A stretch of DNA of 64,000 bases from Hedera helix (GCA_947179155.2 OX359267.1:44988292-45052291); one strand, 5' to 3'; shown: positions 13,328-25,855, counted from the first letter of the stretch. Program-made: numbers and translations. Notes: a model not told the origin generated them from the letters alone.

Positions 13328-14535
13328 CACAGTAAGTACAAGTTGAAATAGGATGTTATTGTCTCCCTAGCTAAAAATTTTATTTTTCAAGGAGTTACTT
13401 TTTTCTGTTTACCTCCAATTAAGGTGGATCTTTATATAACATAAGCAGCTAGTCAAGATCTAAAGATACCTTATTAATCCTTTAATTATTGAGATCTATG
13501 ATTTATTCCATTAACTCATTATTTTTAACTTAAATATTTTGTTGTGTGATGCGTCATGCACGCGGCCAATGAGAAAAACAAACCGGTGGGAGCTCTAATT
13601 GTCAATTACAGATCTTTCAAACACTAGATACCAAGATTTGTGCATTGCTCTATTGCTGGTTGTTTGATAAACAACCACCTTGTAACGAGTCATTAAATCG
13701 TGATTTAATCTCATCATTAATTAAGCATAATTTTTCTAGATCAACAGACTAAGAAAGGTTTGATTTTTAAGTTTCTGACGTTTGATCGAAGAAGAACTAA
13801 TCCTATATTAATTATTCAAATTAATTTTGAAAAGTTTGTCAAGAATTCTGAACATGAAATGTACTCTTTTAGTACTTAACATTTTAAAGTTATTTAAAGG
13901 GGAGCATCTCATGCTACATACAATGAACAAAAGTATGACATCCCTTTCTTGAGAATATACTAGTGAATATATCAACCTTTTAGTTTTTTCTTACACAGGA
14001 GTTGACAATCATGAACAGTAAATATTTTAAAATTATAGAGCAATATTATTGGATGATTTACATAAAGAAGAATATGCTTCAAGAAATTGCCCAATTATGC
14101 AGTGGTTTGACTAAATTTATAAACCCTTGATCTTTGTGCTTTCATCATCACGTATGTCAACTTGGATGGTGATGTCTAAAAATAGGCAATAAGTTGGACC
14201 ATGGCCATCACATAAAAGATACAAAGGAACTAATTAAAAGAAAATTACACTACAACTAATTAATAATATTTAATAAAAGAAAGATCTAGAATTAATTATA
14301 GTTTTTGCTAAAGAAGTATATATTTTCAATAATTTTGTTTTAATCACATTAGATTGCTACCTAGATGTGTCGTTGATGAAGGTTTAGCACATGATTAAGC
14401 AGAGATCAAGAATTTCATTCTGCAAAAACAGCTAGCTAGCTTTGTTAAGAGAATATTATTATGTTTCTGTTCCGGATTGGGAAAATTCCAGCAACCAAGT
14501 ACAGAATGTAGAATGTTTCCAACTCATATATTTAT
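12753..14535. other. AT-rich intergenic DNA
   Basis: No supported gene. The stretch 12765-12895 belongs to a dispersed repeat also seen near 6095-6215 and 15750-15870 (TTTATTTTAAAC..TTATTT..GCACCAAA). It also contains the (AT)n array at 13269-13325. Confidence 0.4.
13269..13325. repeat. (AT)n microsatellite
   Basis: About 56 bp of AT dinucleotides preceded by short CA- and ACAT-rich tracts (13240-13268). Confidence 0.95.
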
Positions 14536-14775
14536 TATATTCCTTCCGTCCAAGATGAAAATTCAACTTTTCATTTTTTGTACGGCTCAAAATGAGATCG
14601 AGACTTCTCAATTCTAAAAATAGACTAAAAAATAACATGTTGATTAAAGTTTGAGTTAAGTTTCGCTTATGTTATGTACATCGTGTGATGAGGTTAAATA
14701 AAATTCGGCAACTTTTGTTAAAATGTATGATTTTTCTAGGGAAAAAAATTCTTAATTTAGATCCGAGCGAATATA
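14536..14775. mobile_element. Stowaway-like MITE
   Basis: The left end ATTCCTTCCGTCC and the inverse of the right end TATTCGCTCGGATC resemble degraded Stowaway (Tc1/mariner-type) termini. The interior of about 240 bp is non-coding and the borders are approximate. Confidence 0.45.
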
Positions 14776-14877
14776 AATAAATACTTATTTACCTAAAAGT
14801 ATCGGGATTAAGAATTTTTGAAAAAATAAATATATTTATGTATGTAGATAAAATAGCCTGAGATTTTAATAAAGATC

Positions 14878-15183
14878 TAATGTTGTGTTTGGATTGAAGA
14901 AATAAAATGAATGAAGAAATGTATTAATTTTAAGGTATTTTAAATATATGTTTGATGGTTAGTGGGACTAAGTGGTGTAATAATATGATGGTAAAATTAT
15001 CATACATATTCATTTTATTGGAATAGATTTCATTCCACCACCTCTCACATAGAATAAAAATCAAAAGAATTGAATGAATTTTCATTTTATTAGAATGATT
15101 TATCATCTAAAATGATTATCTAATACACTATTTTTTATTTTATTCCTTCTTTTTATATTCTATCAATTCAAACGAAACATAAA
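14878..15183. mobile_element. MITE with TGTTTGGATTGA-type ends
   Basis: The left end TGTTGTGTTTGGATTGAAG and the inverse of the right end TATGTTTCGTTTGAATTGA are inverted repeats around about 300 bp of palindromic non-coding sequence. The same terminal motif recurs at about 51083-51536, so this is a local family. PIF/Harbinger or hAT ancestry is possible. Confidence 0.5.
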
Positions 15184-18100
15184 ATTTGTCTGTTTTAGGA
15201 AGTAGACTCCCTTTTTAGGTTATGAGAGAACTATTAAATCATTTTAATTTCATTATTCTATGTATAGTCACATTATTTATTAGGCATCTATTTTCACAAT
15301 ATCTACTGCTATCACATAAAAATGTGTGAAATATATATCTAATATTAGAGAAACAAATAAACAAAATCATGATTGACAGTGTCGTACTGAAAATAGTTTG
15401 TGTACGCAAAACTTAATTGACTAATTTTTTACCACCGGCTTATTTAATAATTTATCTTCATGCTAATGCCTGAATACAGTATATATGATCCTCAATACAC
15501 CTAAATATACAGTTAAAAAAAGAGAGAAGCTAAATCAAGAGTATATAATATACTCTTGCTTTAGATTTTGTTTTTGGAAGAAAAAATATAAACTTTTGAT
15601 TCCCATAAAGAGCCGAAGATAACTTCTATAAAACTGTCTACATTGCATCCTATAACCTTGAAATTTTTTGACCTAAACATATAATGTATATATTGGTTAT
15701 TCAGTATTTGCAGCGTTTAGTATGTTTAGAAATTCAAACGCACTTAAAAAATTTGTTCGTTTAGTAGTAATTTATTTTAAACGTAACTTATTTAACTCAT
15801 AAATACAACGTTTATGCCTCAAATGCAACGCACCAAAAATTGGTGCGGTACATTTGGAGGTTAAAACCCAATAATTAACTGTCATTCTTATATTCTTTTC
15901 TAGTAAAGAAATTTGTTCACTAACTTAGATTTGAAAAAATAGTTCTTAATTGGTAGTTTAACCTTTAATTTTGCTTCAGTGGCCGTCCAAATAGGGGTTA
16001 ATTAAGTGTTTGCATGCATCATTTTCAGAAGGCATGCCGGCCGTTGGATTTTTAACAAGATATATGTGTAATCCAATATACCGCTGATAGGATCACACAT
16101 CTTATGTCAATAATTTTCTATAATTAAGCTTCAAATTATTCTTTTACCATTTCATGTAATAGAATTTCACTGTCATGGACAAAGACTAATCAAGTTGGAT
16201 TACCGTTGGGCAAAAATTAACAAAATAAATTTAATCAAGTGGAATTGAAGGAAATAGCCAAGTACGTACTCCAATTGATCAATTGGAGTAATTGTTTCTA
16301 GAAGAAAATTAATTATTTTAGCAGGAAAGTATACCATTTTTGTGTACAAGTATTAATTTTAGGTCCTTCTATCTTATTAATCAGTTGGGTGTGTAAATTA
16401 ATAAGCAAATGATTTAACTATGTAAGTTAATTAAGCATATGATAGTGATCTTAGTGGGAACTTTTTGGGGTGATATCATTTTGAAAGTAATGTTATGCAT
16501 AACATTTCTTCTTAATTAAATTTATGCTTAAATATATATAATTAAGAACTAAAAGAAGATCAGCTTTTAATTTCTTTATATATATATTCAGAGTGGTCAG
16601 CCAAGAAGTTTCGTTTACTTTTTTTGGTCTTTATTTTTATGGAAATTTTATATACCAACTCAAAGAAAATTAACGTTACTAACTTACTAATTATTTAACT
16701 TACAAAATTATCATATATGGGATATCAATAAGAACAAATGATCATTGCCATGGCCAATCTGTTAATATATATTAGCGCCAAATAACTAACAAGAATAAAA
16801 ACTACATTTATTATCATTTATTCATTGAGAATAAATTAAAAAAGAGAATAAATTCTATAAAGACGATTTGTAAATTGGTATTTTTGCACTATTTAGTTTT
16901 ATAATTTTAGATAAAATCAAGGAGTTTTGATTTTGTTAAAATTATTAATATTACATAATTTGTTAAACAAATTAAAACTCTTTGATTTTTTTCCGAAAAT
17001 ATGAAATTATCGTTTTTTTATTAAATACTATTAAAATATTAATTTATACATAATCCGTATAAAATTGATTCTCGTTAAAAAAAATGGGACTTGAGAAAAG
17101 AATTTAGCTACTGTCATAGTAGCTACCAACCGGTGATAATTAATATTTTCCCTTTTTTTTAGAACTCTTTCCCTTGTATTCACTTATAAATGTCAAATTT
17201 AGTTGACCAAATTATACTCCCACAGCTATACTGACGTTGGCTCACTATTAACATAATCTTATACCCTGGTACGGGAAAATATATGTGAGTGTATTTTTCC
17301 TTATTAGGAAGGTCAAAAAAAAAAATGTGTGTGTGCGCGCGCGCGAGTATATATATATATGCAGGGAAATAGTTTATATCTCGATAAATATATAAGGAAG
17401 TTGAATTATGACTTACGTAAAATTATAAGAGATAAGATAAAATAAAATATATCAAAATAATTTCAATGTAAAAATAGAGGTAGAACATGCAGACTTTGTC
17501 ATGTCAAATTAAATTGTAGTGGATACAATCCCACAAGTATATTGTTGAGAGAGAGAAAAAAAATTGATTTTAAAAAATTAAAATTAATCTTATATATATG
17601 AGAAGGGAGGGAGTATTAAAAATTGACAATCCCTAATAACTAAAGACTTCTATAATGTACTATATATATATAACTAAAAGTAGACTTAATTTTAGTTCTT
17701 TTCAAAATTTGGCTTTATAGTTTTTTTACTTAACTAGTTTTCTAATTAAATTAAAATCGAATAACCCTTGAAATCTAAATATATCATGTGGCTTAGTTAT
17801 ATTATTGGTTTTGTACTTTTCATATTAAATTAATTTTTTTAACTAAATTAATAATCATTAACACTTGAGGTTTAACATATACCGTCTAATTATATCAATT
17901 TTAGCAGTGATTTTCCTTAGTAGATTAGTGTCCTTACTAAATTAAAATTCTTTAAAACTTGAAATCTTATCAAATTACCTTGTGTTATTTTAATTAAAAT
18001 ATAATAATTATCTTCTCTAATTCTTAATAGCTCTACATGACATTAATTTAATTACATCAATATTTTAATTAATAAAAAATCTAGCTACACTATATAATTC

Positions 18101-18480
18101 AATTAATTACGGTAATAAAATTTAATAATTAAATAATTAAAATTCATTCAATTGAATATCTTAATAACTAAATGAAAAATCTACAGGTATACAAGTCTTA
18201 CTTCGCACGTAATTAATTAGCGTGTTATTAAATTACAAGAAAACGGCTGGTATCAAACTGCAGACTTCCAAACCCAAGATACTATATTATTTTCCTATGC
18301 CCTCCTCCCTGCATTTGGAAAAAAAGAAAAATAAATAGAAATTGCCAACCTCACCATGCATGAGACCATCGAAATGTGGGATCCACGTCTACGTTTCAAT
18401 CATCCAATCACCTTCATTTTTGACTTGTTATGTGGAGTATTTAAAAAGTATAAATAGATTAAACAAAGTATAATTAAATA
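15184..18480. other. AT-rich intergenic DNA
   Basis: No supported gene. It contains a dispersed repeat copy (about 15750-15870) and a short (GT)(GC)(AT) compound microsatellite at about 17322-17360. Confidence 0.4.
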
Positions 18481-18484
18481 AAAT

Positions 18485-18645
18485 GCCAAGCAGTCGGGCC
18501 GGCAGGGGTGATGTGGGTCGGACCTGTCGAAGTGTGCCTCTCTTCTTGAAATGGTTCTTGTGACTCAATCGTAAGGGCCATACGGGTGGTGTCATGCTCT
18601 AGACTTGATACTAAAACTGCCTCTTTCACCACTGAGCTTTCATTT
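18485..18645. promoter_or_regulatory. GC-rich island about 2 kb upstream of NSP2
   Basis: Within DNA that is otherwise very AT-rich, this stretch (GGGCCGGCAGGGGTGATG and onward) has near-balanced composition and no long reading frame. It could be a conserved non-coding or distal regulatory element of NSP2, or a leftover of unrelated DNA. The regulatory assignment is only a guess from position and composition. Confidence 0.25.
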
Positions 18646-20099
18646 TGATGTTTTCAATGCTAATGGGTATCAAGTATCAACTATATATATGTATCTCTCT
18701 CTGCCGTTCTATTGAAGTAAAAAACACATAAAATATATATCTTAATTTGTGTGTGAGTGTGTACATTTATTCCAACAAACTTGCCGCTTCTGCAGTAATT
18801 CAAATTAACATTTCCACTAACAATTTGTGAAAATAAATAACCACTACAATGTAAAATTTGTATGTCCTTTTGTGCTTGTTCATGAAAGTAAACCTAATTG
18901 TACCATTAATATATAATGATCTGATTGATTACATGAATTTTTATTTTTTACCTTTGAAGACTTGCCGAGGGAAAACAAAAGAAAATGCAAGATCCATGTT
19001 TCGTTATATTAGGGAGAACCTGGGAAGCAGAATTAGGGACTTGGAAACAGAAATAAGAAGAACATGGGAAAAATTTACGCTTATTCTCAATAGAAAAAAT
19101 TTACATTTATTATGTAGCGCTTGAACTGATTTTGCTGAAGGATAAATTTGAAGATATGATATTGAACAGTGAAAAAAAAGAGAGACTTTATTATAAGACT
19201 ATCACTTATATATGTTTATGTTTCCTTATCTGATTAATTAGTAAGAATATACAAACATACCACCATGTCGACCTTAGCTTCTGACCCCCAAACAATACGG
19301 GAAATAGAAAGTAGATTTTTTGAATTTACATGTTATTGCTTTTTTCTTCAATAACGAACTTAGGCAGGAATCTAAGAAAAAAAAATTAAGAAGAAGGCAA
19401 GAAAAATTTATTTTTACTATGTACGTGACTTTTATTATTTTAATGTCGAGCTTAGCTTGTGACCCCAACCATATATATATATATATATATATTCTCTTTT
19501 CTTCAATTTATAACATTAATTATTCGACAATATTATGGTTTTGAAGTATAATTGGGAGAAGAAAAATATTAGAGACAACCATGTTTCTTGTTTTGCAATT
19601 TCTCCCAATTCCCTCAAAAATCTAACAAGCAAATAGAATGATGATTAAATATAAGAGCCCACCTACACGAGAAATAGATCCATATATATACCACATTCAT
19701 AATAACCACTTCCAAATTTATAATCAGTAGTACCAACATTGGGAAACAAGCTCCACATTCCCTAGTTAACACTACTATAGAGTAACGACTATACATGATT
19801 TAATAGTACTAACCTGTTAGGTTATGCTAAGAGCAAAAAGAAGCTGAATTATTTATTTAAGGCTCCTACAAATAGAAGGGTGCGTAGCGAATGTCAAATG
19901 TTTTCTCTCTTTCCCATTTTCCTATAATTGCGGGGTGAAATAACTAATTACAAATAAAATAACCAAACTTAATTACTATGTTAACAAATTAAGGCACGAG
20001 GAAACCACAAAGGCCACACTTACATAGACTCCTTAAAAGAGCGCACAAAATTAGACTCCTCAACCTCCCTCTATAGCTAAATTTGTGTACTATTACTAT
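18646..20099. other. AT-rich intergenic DNA upstream of NSP2
   Basis: A frame at 18858-19124 gives a basic, Glu/Arg-rich peptide tail, but it has no recognisable domain and no good gene context. A sequence near 19262-19280 recurs imperfectly at 19440-19465 (GTCGAsCTTAGCTTsTGACCCC). No gene is supported here. Confidence 0.35.
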
Positions 20100-20544
20100 T
20101 GTCTAGGCACCCTCCTCCTAGCTTATAATTTGTCTACAATATTTTACTATATATTTCTCATAAATTTAATCCCACATTCCCATTAGTACACTTAATCAGT
20201 TGTGGCTCAACCAACAATCATTAATTATAAGAAAACATATTAATTTAATCAATTCACAAATAGGGCCATTTCAGTAAAATAATCACGATACTATTCATAA
20301 ACCTTGATTAATTAAGACAAAACTGCGACGTTATTTTGTTCAAATCTGACACCCTATATATTATATATCAGATTATACCTAGCTATCTTCAGCCCAAAAA
20401 CTTTAGTCTATAATTTTCTCCGAAGCCTTTCTTTCTTTAGTAACAAAAATAACGCCCTGTAAATTTTACAAAAACTCTTTTTGTATCCCACAAATATCAA
20501 CTGCATCCAATTAGTGTAGTTAGCTACTATTTATAGAATTAGCC
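20100..20544 (+). promoter_or_regulatory. NSP2 proximal upstream region
   Basis: An AT-rich stretch directly 5' of the NSP2 start. TATA-like CTATATATTATATATC lies at about 20353-20368, roughly 180 bp before the ATG, which would leave a leader of ordinary length. A second TATTTATAG, 20 bp before the ATG, is too close to serve. The start site itself cannot be read from sequence. Confidence 0.35.
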
Positions 20545-22041
20545 ATGGAAATGATTATGGACGACGATTTAGCTGAACTCAACTGGGCCGACTACAGCAC
20601 CACCACCACCGACGCCACCACCACCAGCAGTGAAGATGACCACGGCTGCAACTGGAACGACTGGTCGCCGTTGGTGGACTGGGAAGCACTTTCTAGCGAC
20701 CAAGACGATTTCAACCTCCTCATGGACTCCATGATGGACGAGAGCGCCCCTCTACACCACCAACCGTCTACAGCCGTCCACAAGGACGAAGCGTGTCGCC
20801 GCGTGTCACCTGACGTCATGATGATTGATGATGAAGAATCAAATGGCTATAAGGATTCAAAAGGATTAAGGCTTGTTCATTTATTGATGGCCGCCGCGGA
20901 GGCGCTCACCGGCGTGAACAAGAGCCGTGATCTGGCGCGGGTGATATTGGTTCGGCTCAAGGAGTTGGTTTCTCCGACTGATGGCACTAATATGGAGAGG
21001 CTGGCGGCGTATTTCACCGAGGCCTTGCAGGGATTGCTAGAAGGCGCTGGGGTTCTACACGGTAAGCATATATTGGCTAATGGGGCCCACCACCACCGTG
21101 ATGACCACCACCATCAGGCTGATGTGCTTGCCGCATTTCAGCTATTACAGGACATGTCACCTTATGTTAAGTTTGGGCACTTCACGGCCAATCAGGCCAT
21201 TTTAGAGGCTGTGACACATGATAGGAGGGTTCACATAGTGGACTATGATATCATGGAAGGGATCCAATGGGCCTCCTTGATGCAGGCCTTGGTTTCGAGG
21301 AAGGATGGCCCGCCGGGCCCGCACCTTCGTATCACTGCCTTGTCGAGGGGTGGGAGCGGGCGACGATCAATCTCCACTGTCCAAGAGACGGGTCGACGGT
21401 TGGTTGCTTTCGCGGGTTCAATTGGACAACCGTTTTCATTTCATCAGTGTAGATTGGATTCCGATGAAACTTTTAAACCATCTGCTCTGAAGTTGGTTAG
21501 AGGAGAAGCAATTGTTTTTAACTGTATGTTACATTTACCGCACTTCAGCTACCGGGCACCCGATTCGATTGCTTCGTTTCTATCCGGAGCCAAGACCCTA
21601 AACCCGAGGTTGGTTACCTTGGTGGAGGAGGAGGTGGGGCCCACCACAGAGGGAGGGTTCGTGGGCCGATTCATGGAGTCATTGCACCGTTACTCGGCCT
21701 TATACGATTCACTCGAGGCCGGATTTCCAATGCAAGGACGGGCTCGAGCATTGGTAGAGCGGGTCTTTTTGGGTCCACGAATAGCCAGGTCATTAGCCCG
21801 ACTATATCGGGCCCATGGAGAGGAGGAAGGATGTTCTTGGGGGAATTGGTTGGGTGCGGCAAGGTTTGGTCACGTTAACATAAGCTTCACCAATCATTGT
21901 CAAGCAAAATTATTATTAGGACTTTTTAATGATGGTTATAGGGTGGAGGAGTCGGCAAGTAATAAACTTGTTTTAGGGTGGAAATCGCGAAGGTTGCTCT
22001 CAGCATCTATTTGGACTTCTCCTCCAGACTTAAATTTGTAA
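20545..22041 (+). CDS. NSP2: GRAS transcriptional regulator NODULATION SIGNALING PATHWAY 2
   Basis: Intronless, 498 aa, the usual length and structure for NSP2. The variable N-terminus (1-105) has the NSP2-type WNDWSPLVDWEAL block and Thr- and Asp-rich runs. The GRAS domain starts near residue 108 with LRI (LRLVHLLMAAAEALTG). The VHIID core is VHIVDYDIMEGIQWASL (229-245), followed by LRITALSR. The PFYRE-equivalent region and C-terminal SAW motif (WKSRRLLSASIWT, about 479-491) are complete. A His-rich insertion (182-190) interrupts the first leucine-rich region. NSP2 works in the nucleus with NSP1 downstream of CCaMK/CYCLOPS in nodulation and mycorrhization, and controls strigolactone biosynthesis. 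The first ATG (20545) is used, in context GCCATGG; a second lies at Met4. Much GC-richer than its surroundings. The ortholog call rests on near full-length family resemblance, not a search. Confidence 0.95.
   Translation: MEMIMDDDLAELNWADYSTTTTDATTTSSEDDHGCNWNDWSPLVDWEALSSDQDDFNLLMDSMMDESAPLHHQPSTAVHKDEACRRVSPDVMMIDDEESNGYKDSKGLRLVHLLMAAAEALTGVNKSRDLARVILVRLKELVSPTDGTNMERLAAYFTEALQGLLEGAGVLHGKHILANGAHHHRDDHHHQADVLAAFQLLQDMSPYVKFGHFTANQAILEAVTHDRRVHIVDYDIMEGIQWASLMQALVSRKDGPPGPHLRITALSRGGSGRRSISTVQETGRRLVAFAGSIGQPFSFHQCRLDSDETFKPSALKLVRGEAIVFNCMLHLPHFSYRAPDSIASFLSGAKTLNPRLVTLVEEEVGPTTEGGFVGRFMESLHRYSALYDSLEAGFPMQGRARALVERVFLGPRIARSLARLYRAHGEEEGCSWGNWLGAARFGHVNISFTNHCQAKLLLGLFNDGYRVEESASNKLVLGWKSRRLLSASIWTSPPDLNL
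20943..20963 (+). promoter_or_regulatory. miR171-family complementary site in NSP2
   Basis: GATATTGGTTCGGCTCAAGG (plus one A) closely matches the GRAS-type miR171 target consensus (GATATTGGCGCGGCTCAAT). It lies over codons 133-140 (VILVRLKE). In legumes NSP2 mRNA is cut by the miR171h variant at this same place. The internal TT instead of CG or GC is expected for the variant rather than canonical miR171. Confidence 0.7.
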
Positions 22042-25000
22042 ATTGATTGATTTTCTTAATAATTTCCCTGAGCTAGTTTAGTTCAGCCCCACATATATCA
22101 CTCCTTTGTAGCACCACCTTGGATGAGCTAAATTTAGAACGAAATGTTGGAATAATTTTGTATCGTTTTAATTTGGTTAATTTTGAGTTAAGACAGATTC
22201 TTTATATAATTAATTAGTATATCTCCTTTTGTTCCGAAATTAATTTCAAAATGGCATCATGTTTCTTATTTGTCCTTATTTTTAAGATTGTTAATAATGT
22301 CAGAGTAATATTTATACTGTCAAATTAAGTATATATTTATTTAACGATACTTTTATACTTGTTTTATCAATACTTTGAGAAATACTTATTTATTGTTCTG
22401 ACTGTATATTTGTTACTCTGATATTATCAATGTCCTTTTTTTAACTATCATTTCTAAAATCACCCCTACGTTAGTTTAAAAAGATGAAATTATTTTTAAA
22501 AATCATTGTTAAATATAATATATCTTGAATTTTTTAAAACAGTATTATCATGTTCCTTTATTAAGGTATGACTCCCACTAACGGGCAAGTTGGGCTGGTG
22601 GGTGGCGTATCCCTCTCTTTGACTGGTAGGGCTCCCCTAATTTGGGAGTATCACATAAACATATCAAGATTCCTGAGAATGTACCTTTCAAAACACACTC
22701 CTATTCAAGATTATAATCTAAAAAATTTGCTTTGAGAAAACTGATTATTAAAAGCAAAGATGCTTAGTGATGATGATATTTCATCATCAGCATATCTCAT
22801 TTAAAACACACTTCGTTCAGCAATGATAGCCCAAAAATATTAAACAAAATTTAATTTAAGGGGTACGTCCCTATCCTTACATCAGCCACTAGCTATCAAA
22901 TTTATGACTTAATTACAATTTTTTAAATAATAAATAAAACTATATGAATGAGATCAGAAGCTAGTGCATATATATATATATATAGGAAAATGTTATCAAC
23001 GCCTTAGCAGACTTGGTTAAGGCTACTTAACGAAATTACATAGTTTTGCCCCTTAGGATTAATTTTTTATTTTTTTGGATTTTATTAAAAAATAATAATT
23101 TTTAATTTTGTTCAAAATTATATCATTTTATTAAATAGTCTTATTTAAGCTAAAATTGCCTTAGATTAGCTTTTATATATATATTAGTTAGAGGGAAATG
23201 GTTGATCATAATCCACATCATTTTAGCTTAGCATAAAGAGACTAATTGATAAAGATAATCAAACTATAAAAAGGAAAATAAAATGTTCAACAAAAGGAAC
23301 CCTCTTTTCTCATTGGTAGTAATATAAAATATACAATATTCTTAAATTTATTATCATAATTTTATTATCATATGATAATTATTAAACTATTAACTTACTA
23401 TTTATGGGGTATATAAGAAACAAACCTACATTTAATGTTTTGTTAAATGTATAAATATGCGTCTCTTTCTACAGAATGGAGGGAATTGAAAGTGTTCTGA
23501 TGTCTGTTCATCTTGCTCAGCCCAAGGCCCAAGATATTATAAGGATTGTAATATTGGCCAATCTCACTCCGTTAGTAATTATAGATCCTTAATCCATCTA
23601 TCTAACTAATAATAAATGTGGCTACTCATGTTTTTTCAAAAATAATTAACGAAGTAAAAATTATAGAGGAGTTTTATTTGATACTTTATTACTATTGTTC
23701 TTTTGTATAAATTTCCCTTCGTATCATGTACATAATCTTTTTTCTTTTTTGTTGGTGTGGCTTTATCATCCTCAATACTAATACTCTTTAAGTTTAATAA
23801 TAATCTAGAAATGGCTGAATAGATTATTACTAAAAAAATTGGCCTTTTAAAAATTGATTAACTTAATTAATTATTGTGTGATAATTAAATAAGGTAAGAT
23901 AATTAAAAAGGTAATAATAATCACACTTTGTACACATATTTAACTAGTTCGCAACATACAATTAGAGTATGTTGCTACGTCCAGTCTCAAACTCGTCTTC
24001 AGAAGTTAAGAACATATTATTATCAATAATTCGTTCGTTCTACAAGTGGAGAAGCCCTTACAAAGTTTTTCAAGACAAAACTTTCAAACTATTTTACAAC
24101 TGTATTATCTTGGATAGCAGTTTTTCGCTACTTCCTCAAATGTACTTGTACCTATTTTCTGAGTTCAGTTCTATTTTATAATTTGATCTTAAAATAAAAA
24201 ATCTCTCATTCAATCACAATTACACTAGAGATTGAACTACCCTTTGACCTTTCTATAACTCTGGTCTTGATCTTGGGATGACTTTCTTTTTTCTCACAAA
24301 TTTATAAAATAAACTAACTCGCTCAAAATTTCTTTTACAATAAAAGTAGATTTTAAAATATGCTTCTTCACATAAGTAGATATTTATAATTTAATGCAAT
24401 TTTATAAAAGTTCAAAGACTTTTATAAATATGATTTAAACTTCTCAAATAAGTAGATATAAATATCAGTCCAAAGAATAAAAGTTGAAATAACTTTTATG
24501 AATTTATACTTCTAAATAATCATATATGTATCTCAATTTAGTTTTTATGAAGACATGGGAAAAAAATTATGATCAAAATGTTTCTTTAAAATAGATATGA
24601 AGTTTTGGCTCAATTTATATAAAAAATAATTTAACTTTTATATGAGAGATAAAAATGTTTTTTTAAAAGCAAATAAGTCTGCTATAATCAGTTATTAAAG
24701 ATTACTTTTCTTTTATAATATGCTGGAATAAGGGTAAATGAATATAATCAATTATGAGCAAATACTTGCAAATTATATGTTTGACAAGTATAGTAAATCA
24801 TCTCAAATAAAGTATAGCTTGTCACACGAAATATTTAATCATAGATTAAATATTGTTTACTCGAACTTTATATATTTATATATTAAATCTATTTTGAAAA
24901 CTTAATTTACCCTTAATTACGTTTATATAAGTCCTAAGTCTCGACGATAGATGAGAGTTTGAACATAATATATTGAAATTGAGACTTCACGGTATATTTT

Positions 25001-25250
25001 TAAAAAATCATCTAAACAGTATAAGATTCATACGTCGGAGTTCTTTTATTAAAAAAAATATTTACGATAAAGTCTTATGCCTATGATATCGTTTTTATAA
25101 AATATGAATAGAAGAAATATACTTGAAACTCTCCAACTCCCCTGTTTCCGTCTACAACTCTCCAATTAATTAATAGGTATCAGGTACAATAGTTCTTGCT
25201 TCTTCTTTTTTTCCAATTAGGGTATTAAAATATTTGCATAGAATTTATAT
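22042..25250. other. AT-rich intergenic DNA 3' of NSP2
   Basis: The first few hundred bases probably contain the NSP2 3' UTR. The rest has no supported gene. At 23474-23620 lies a segment repeated at about 55920-56125 (around CAGCCCAAGGCCCAAG). A small GC-richer tract around 22567-22650 is not coding. Confidence 0.4.
23474..23620 (+). repeat. Dispersed repeat, left copy
   Basis: Shares GAATTGAAAGT, TCTGTTCAT, GCCCAAGGCCCAAG and ATATTGGCC, in the same order and spacing, with 55920-56125 just 3' of deoxyhypusine synthase. Non-coding in both places. Confidence 0.6.
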
Positions 25251-25488
25251 ACTCCCTCCCCTCCGTTATAAAATGAGTCTTATTTGAGTTTGATCTTAAA
25301 ATTTATATTATATTGTTTTTTCTAATTCGTTAAAATTATTATCTTATATTTAGTAGTATTTTTTAAATATTTTACAATATTGATTATTATAATAATTAAA
25401 ATTAAATAAATTTAAATTTTAAAATCTTACAAATTCACTAGAAAAAAGTCACTTGAGATTTCTTTTTTATAAAACAAAGTGAGTAAAA
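25251..25488. mobile_element. Stowaway-like MITE
   Basis: Starts TACTCCCTCC and ends in the inverse of TACTCACTTTG, with TA at both borders. About 238 bp, AT-rich and non-coding. CTCCCTCC ends with TA duplication are the Stowaway (Tc1/mariner-type) signature. Confidence 0.55.
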
Positions 25489-25679
25489 AGCACAAATTAA
25501 TAAATAAGTTGGTAAGCTCATGCAAACCTTACCGGAGTTTAAATAATTAACTTATTTCTTCTTTAATCATTCAAGAGAAAGAGTTAATAGAATATTTTAT
25601 TTTAATAAAAAAAATTCCTTGACCTCTACTAAAATATTTAGGGATTGTTCACAATTGTCTTCTCAAGATTTTTATATAA

Positions 25680-25855
25680 CTGAAAATTTAAAATTATTGT
25701 TAAAATAAATGTAAGAATATCGCAATTGAATATTTGCTCCACCAACATAAATTTTATTTTAACATTATCAACGGTCTATAAAAAACAGCGATTTATTCTA
25801 AGTATATTAGAAAATTTAAATCCTTCAAACAAGTAGTTTGGTACTTAATTATTTA
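25680..25855 (-). repeat. Block copy C, distal part (inverted)
   Basis: Inverse match of about 9596-9790. It abuts the left border of the LARD element. Its last five bases ATTTA (25851-25855) are the left target-site duplication. Confidence 0.7.

Noticed and set aside
18858..19124. 88-codon frame upstream of NSP2
   Set aside because: Hydrophobic start and Arg/Glu-rich tail, no domain, no splice or promoter context. Kept only as a note.
20592..21862. Minus-strand and alternative-frame open frames within NSP2
   Set aside because: Shadows of a GC-rich single-exon gene.
20545..22041. NSP2 frame as a DELLA, SCARECROW or HAM-type GRAS protein
   Set aside because: No DELLA/TVHYNP motifs, and the N-terminal WNDWSPLVDWEAL block, the LRI sequence and the overall length fit NSP2.
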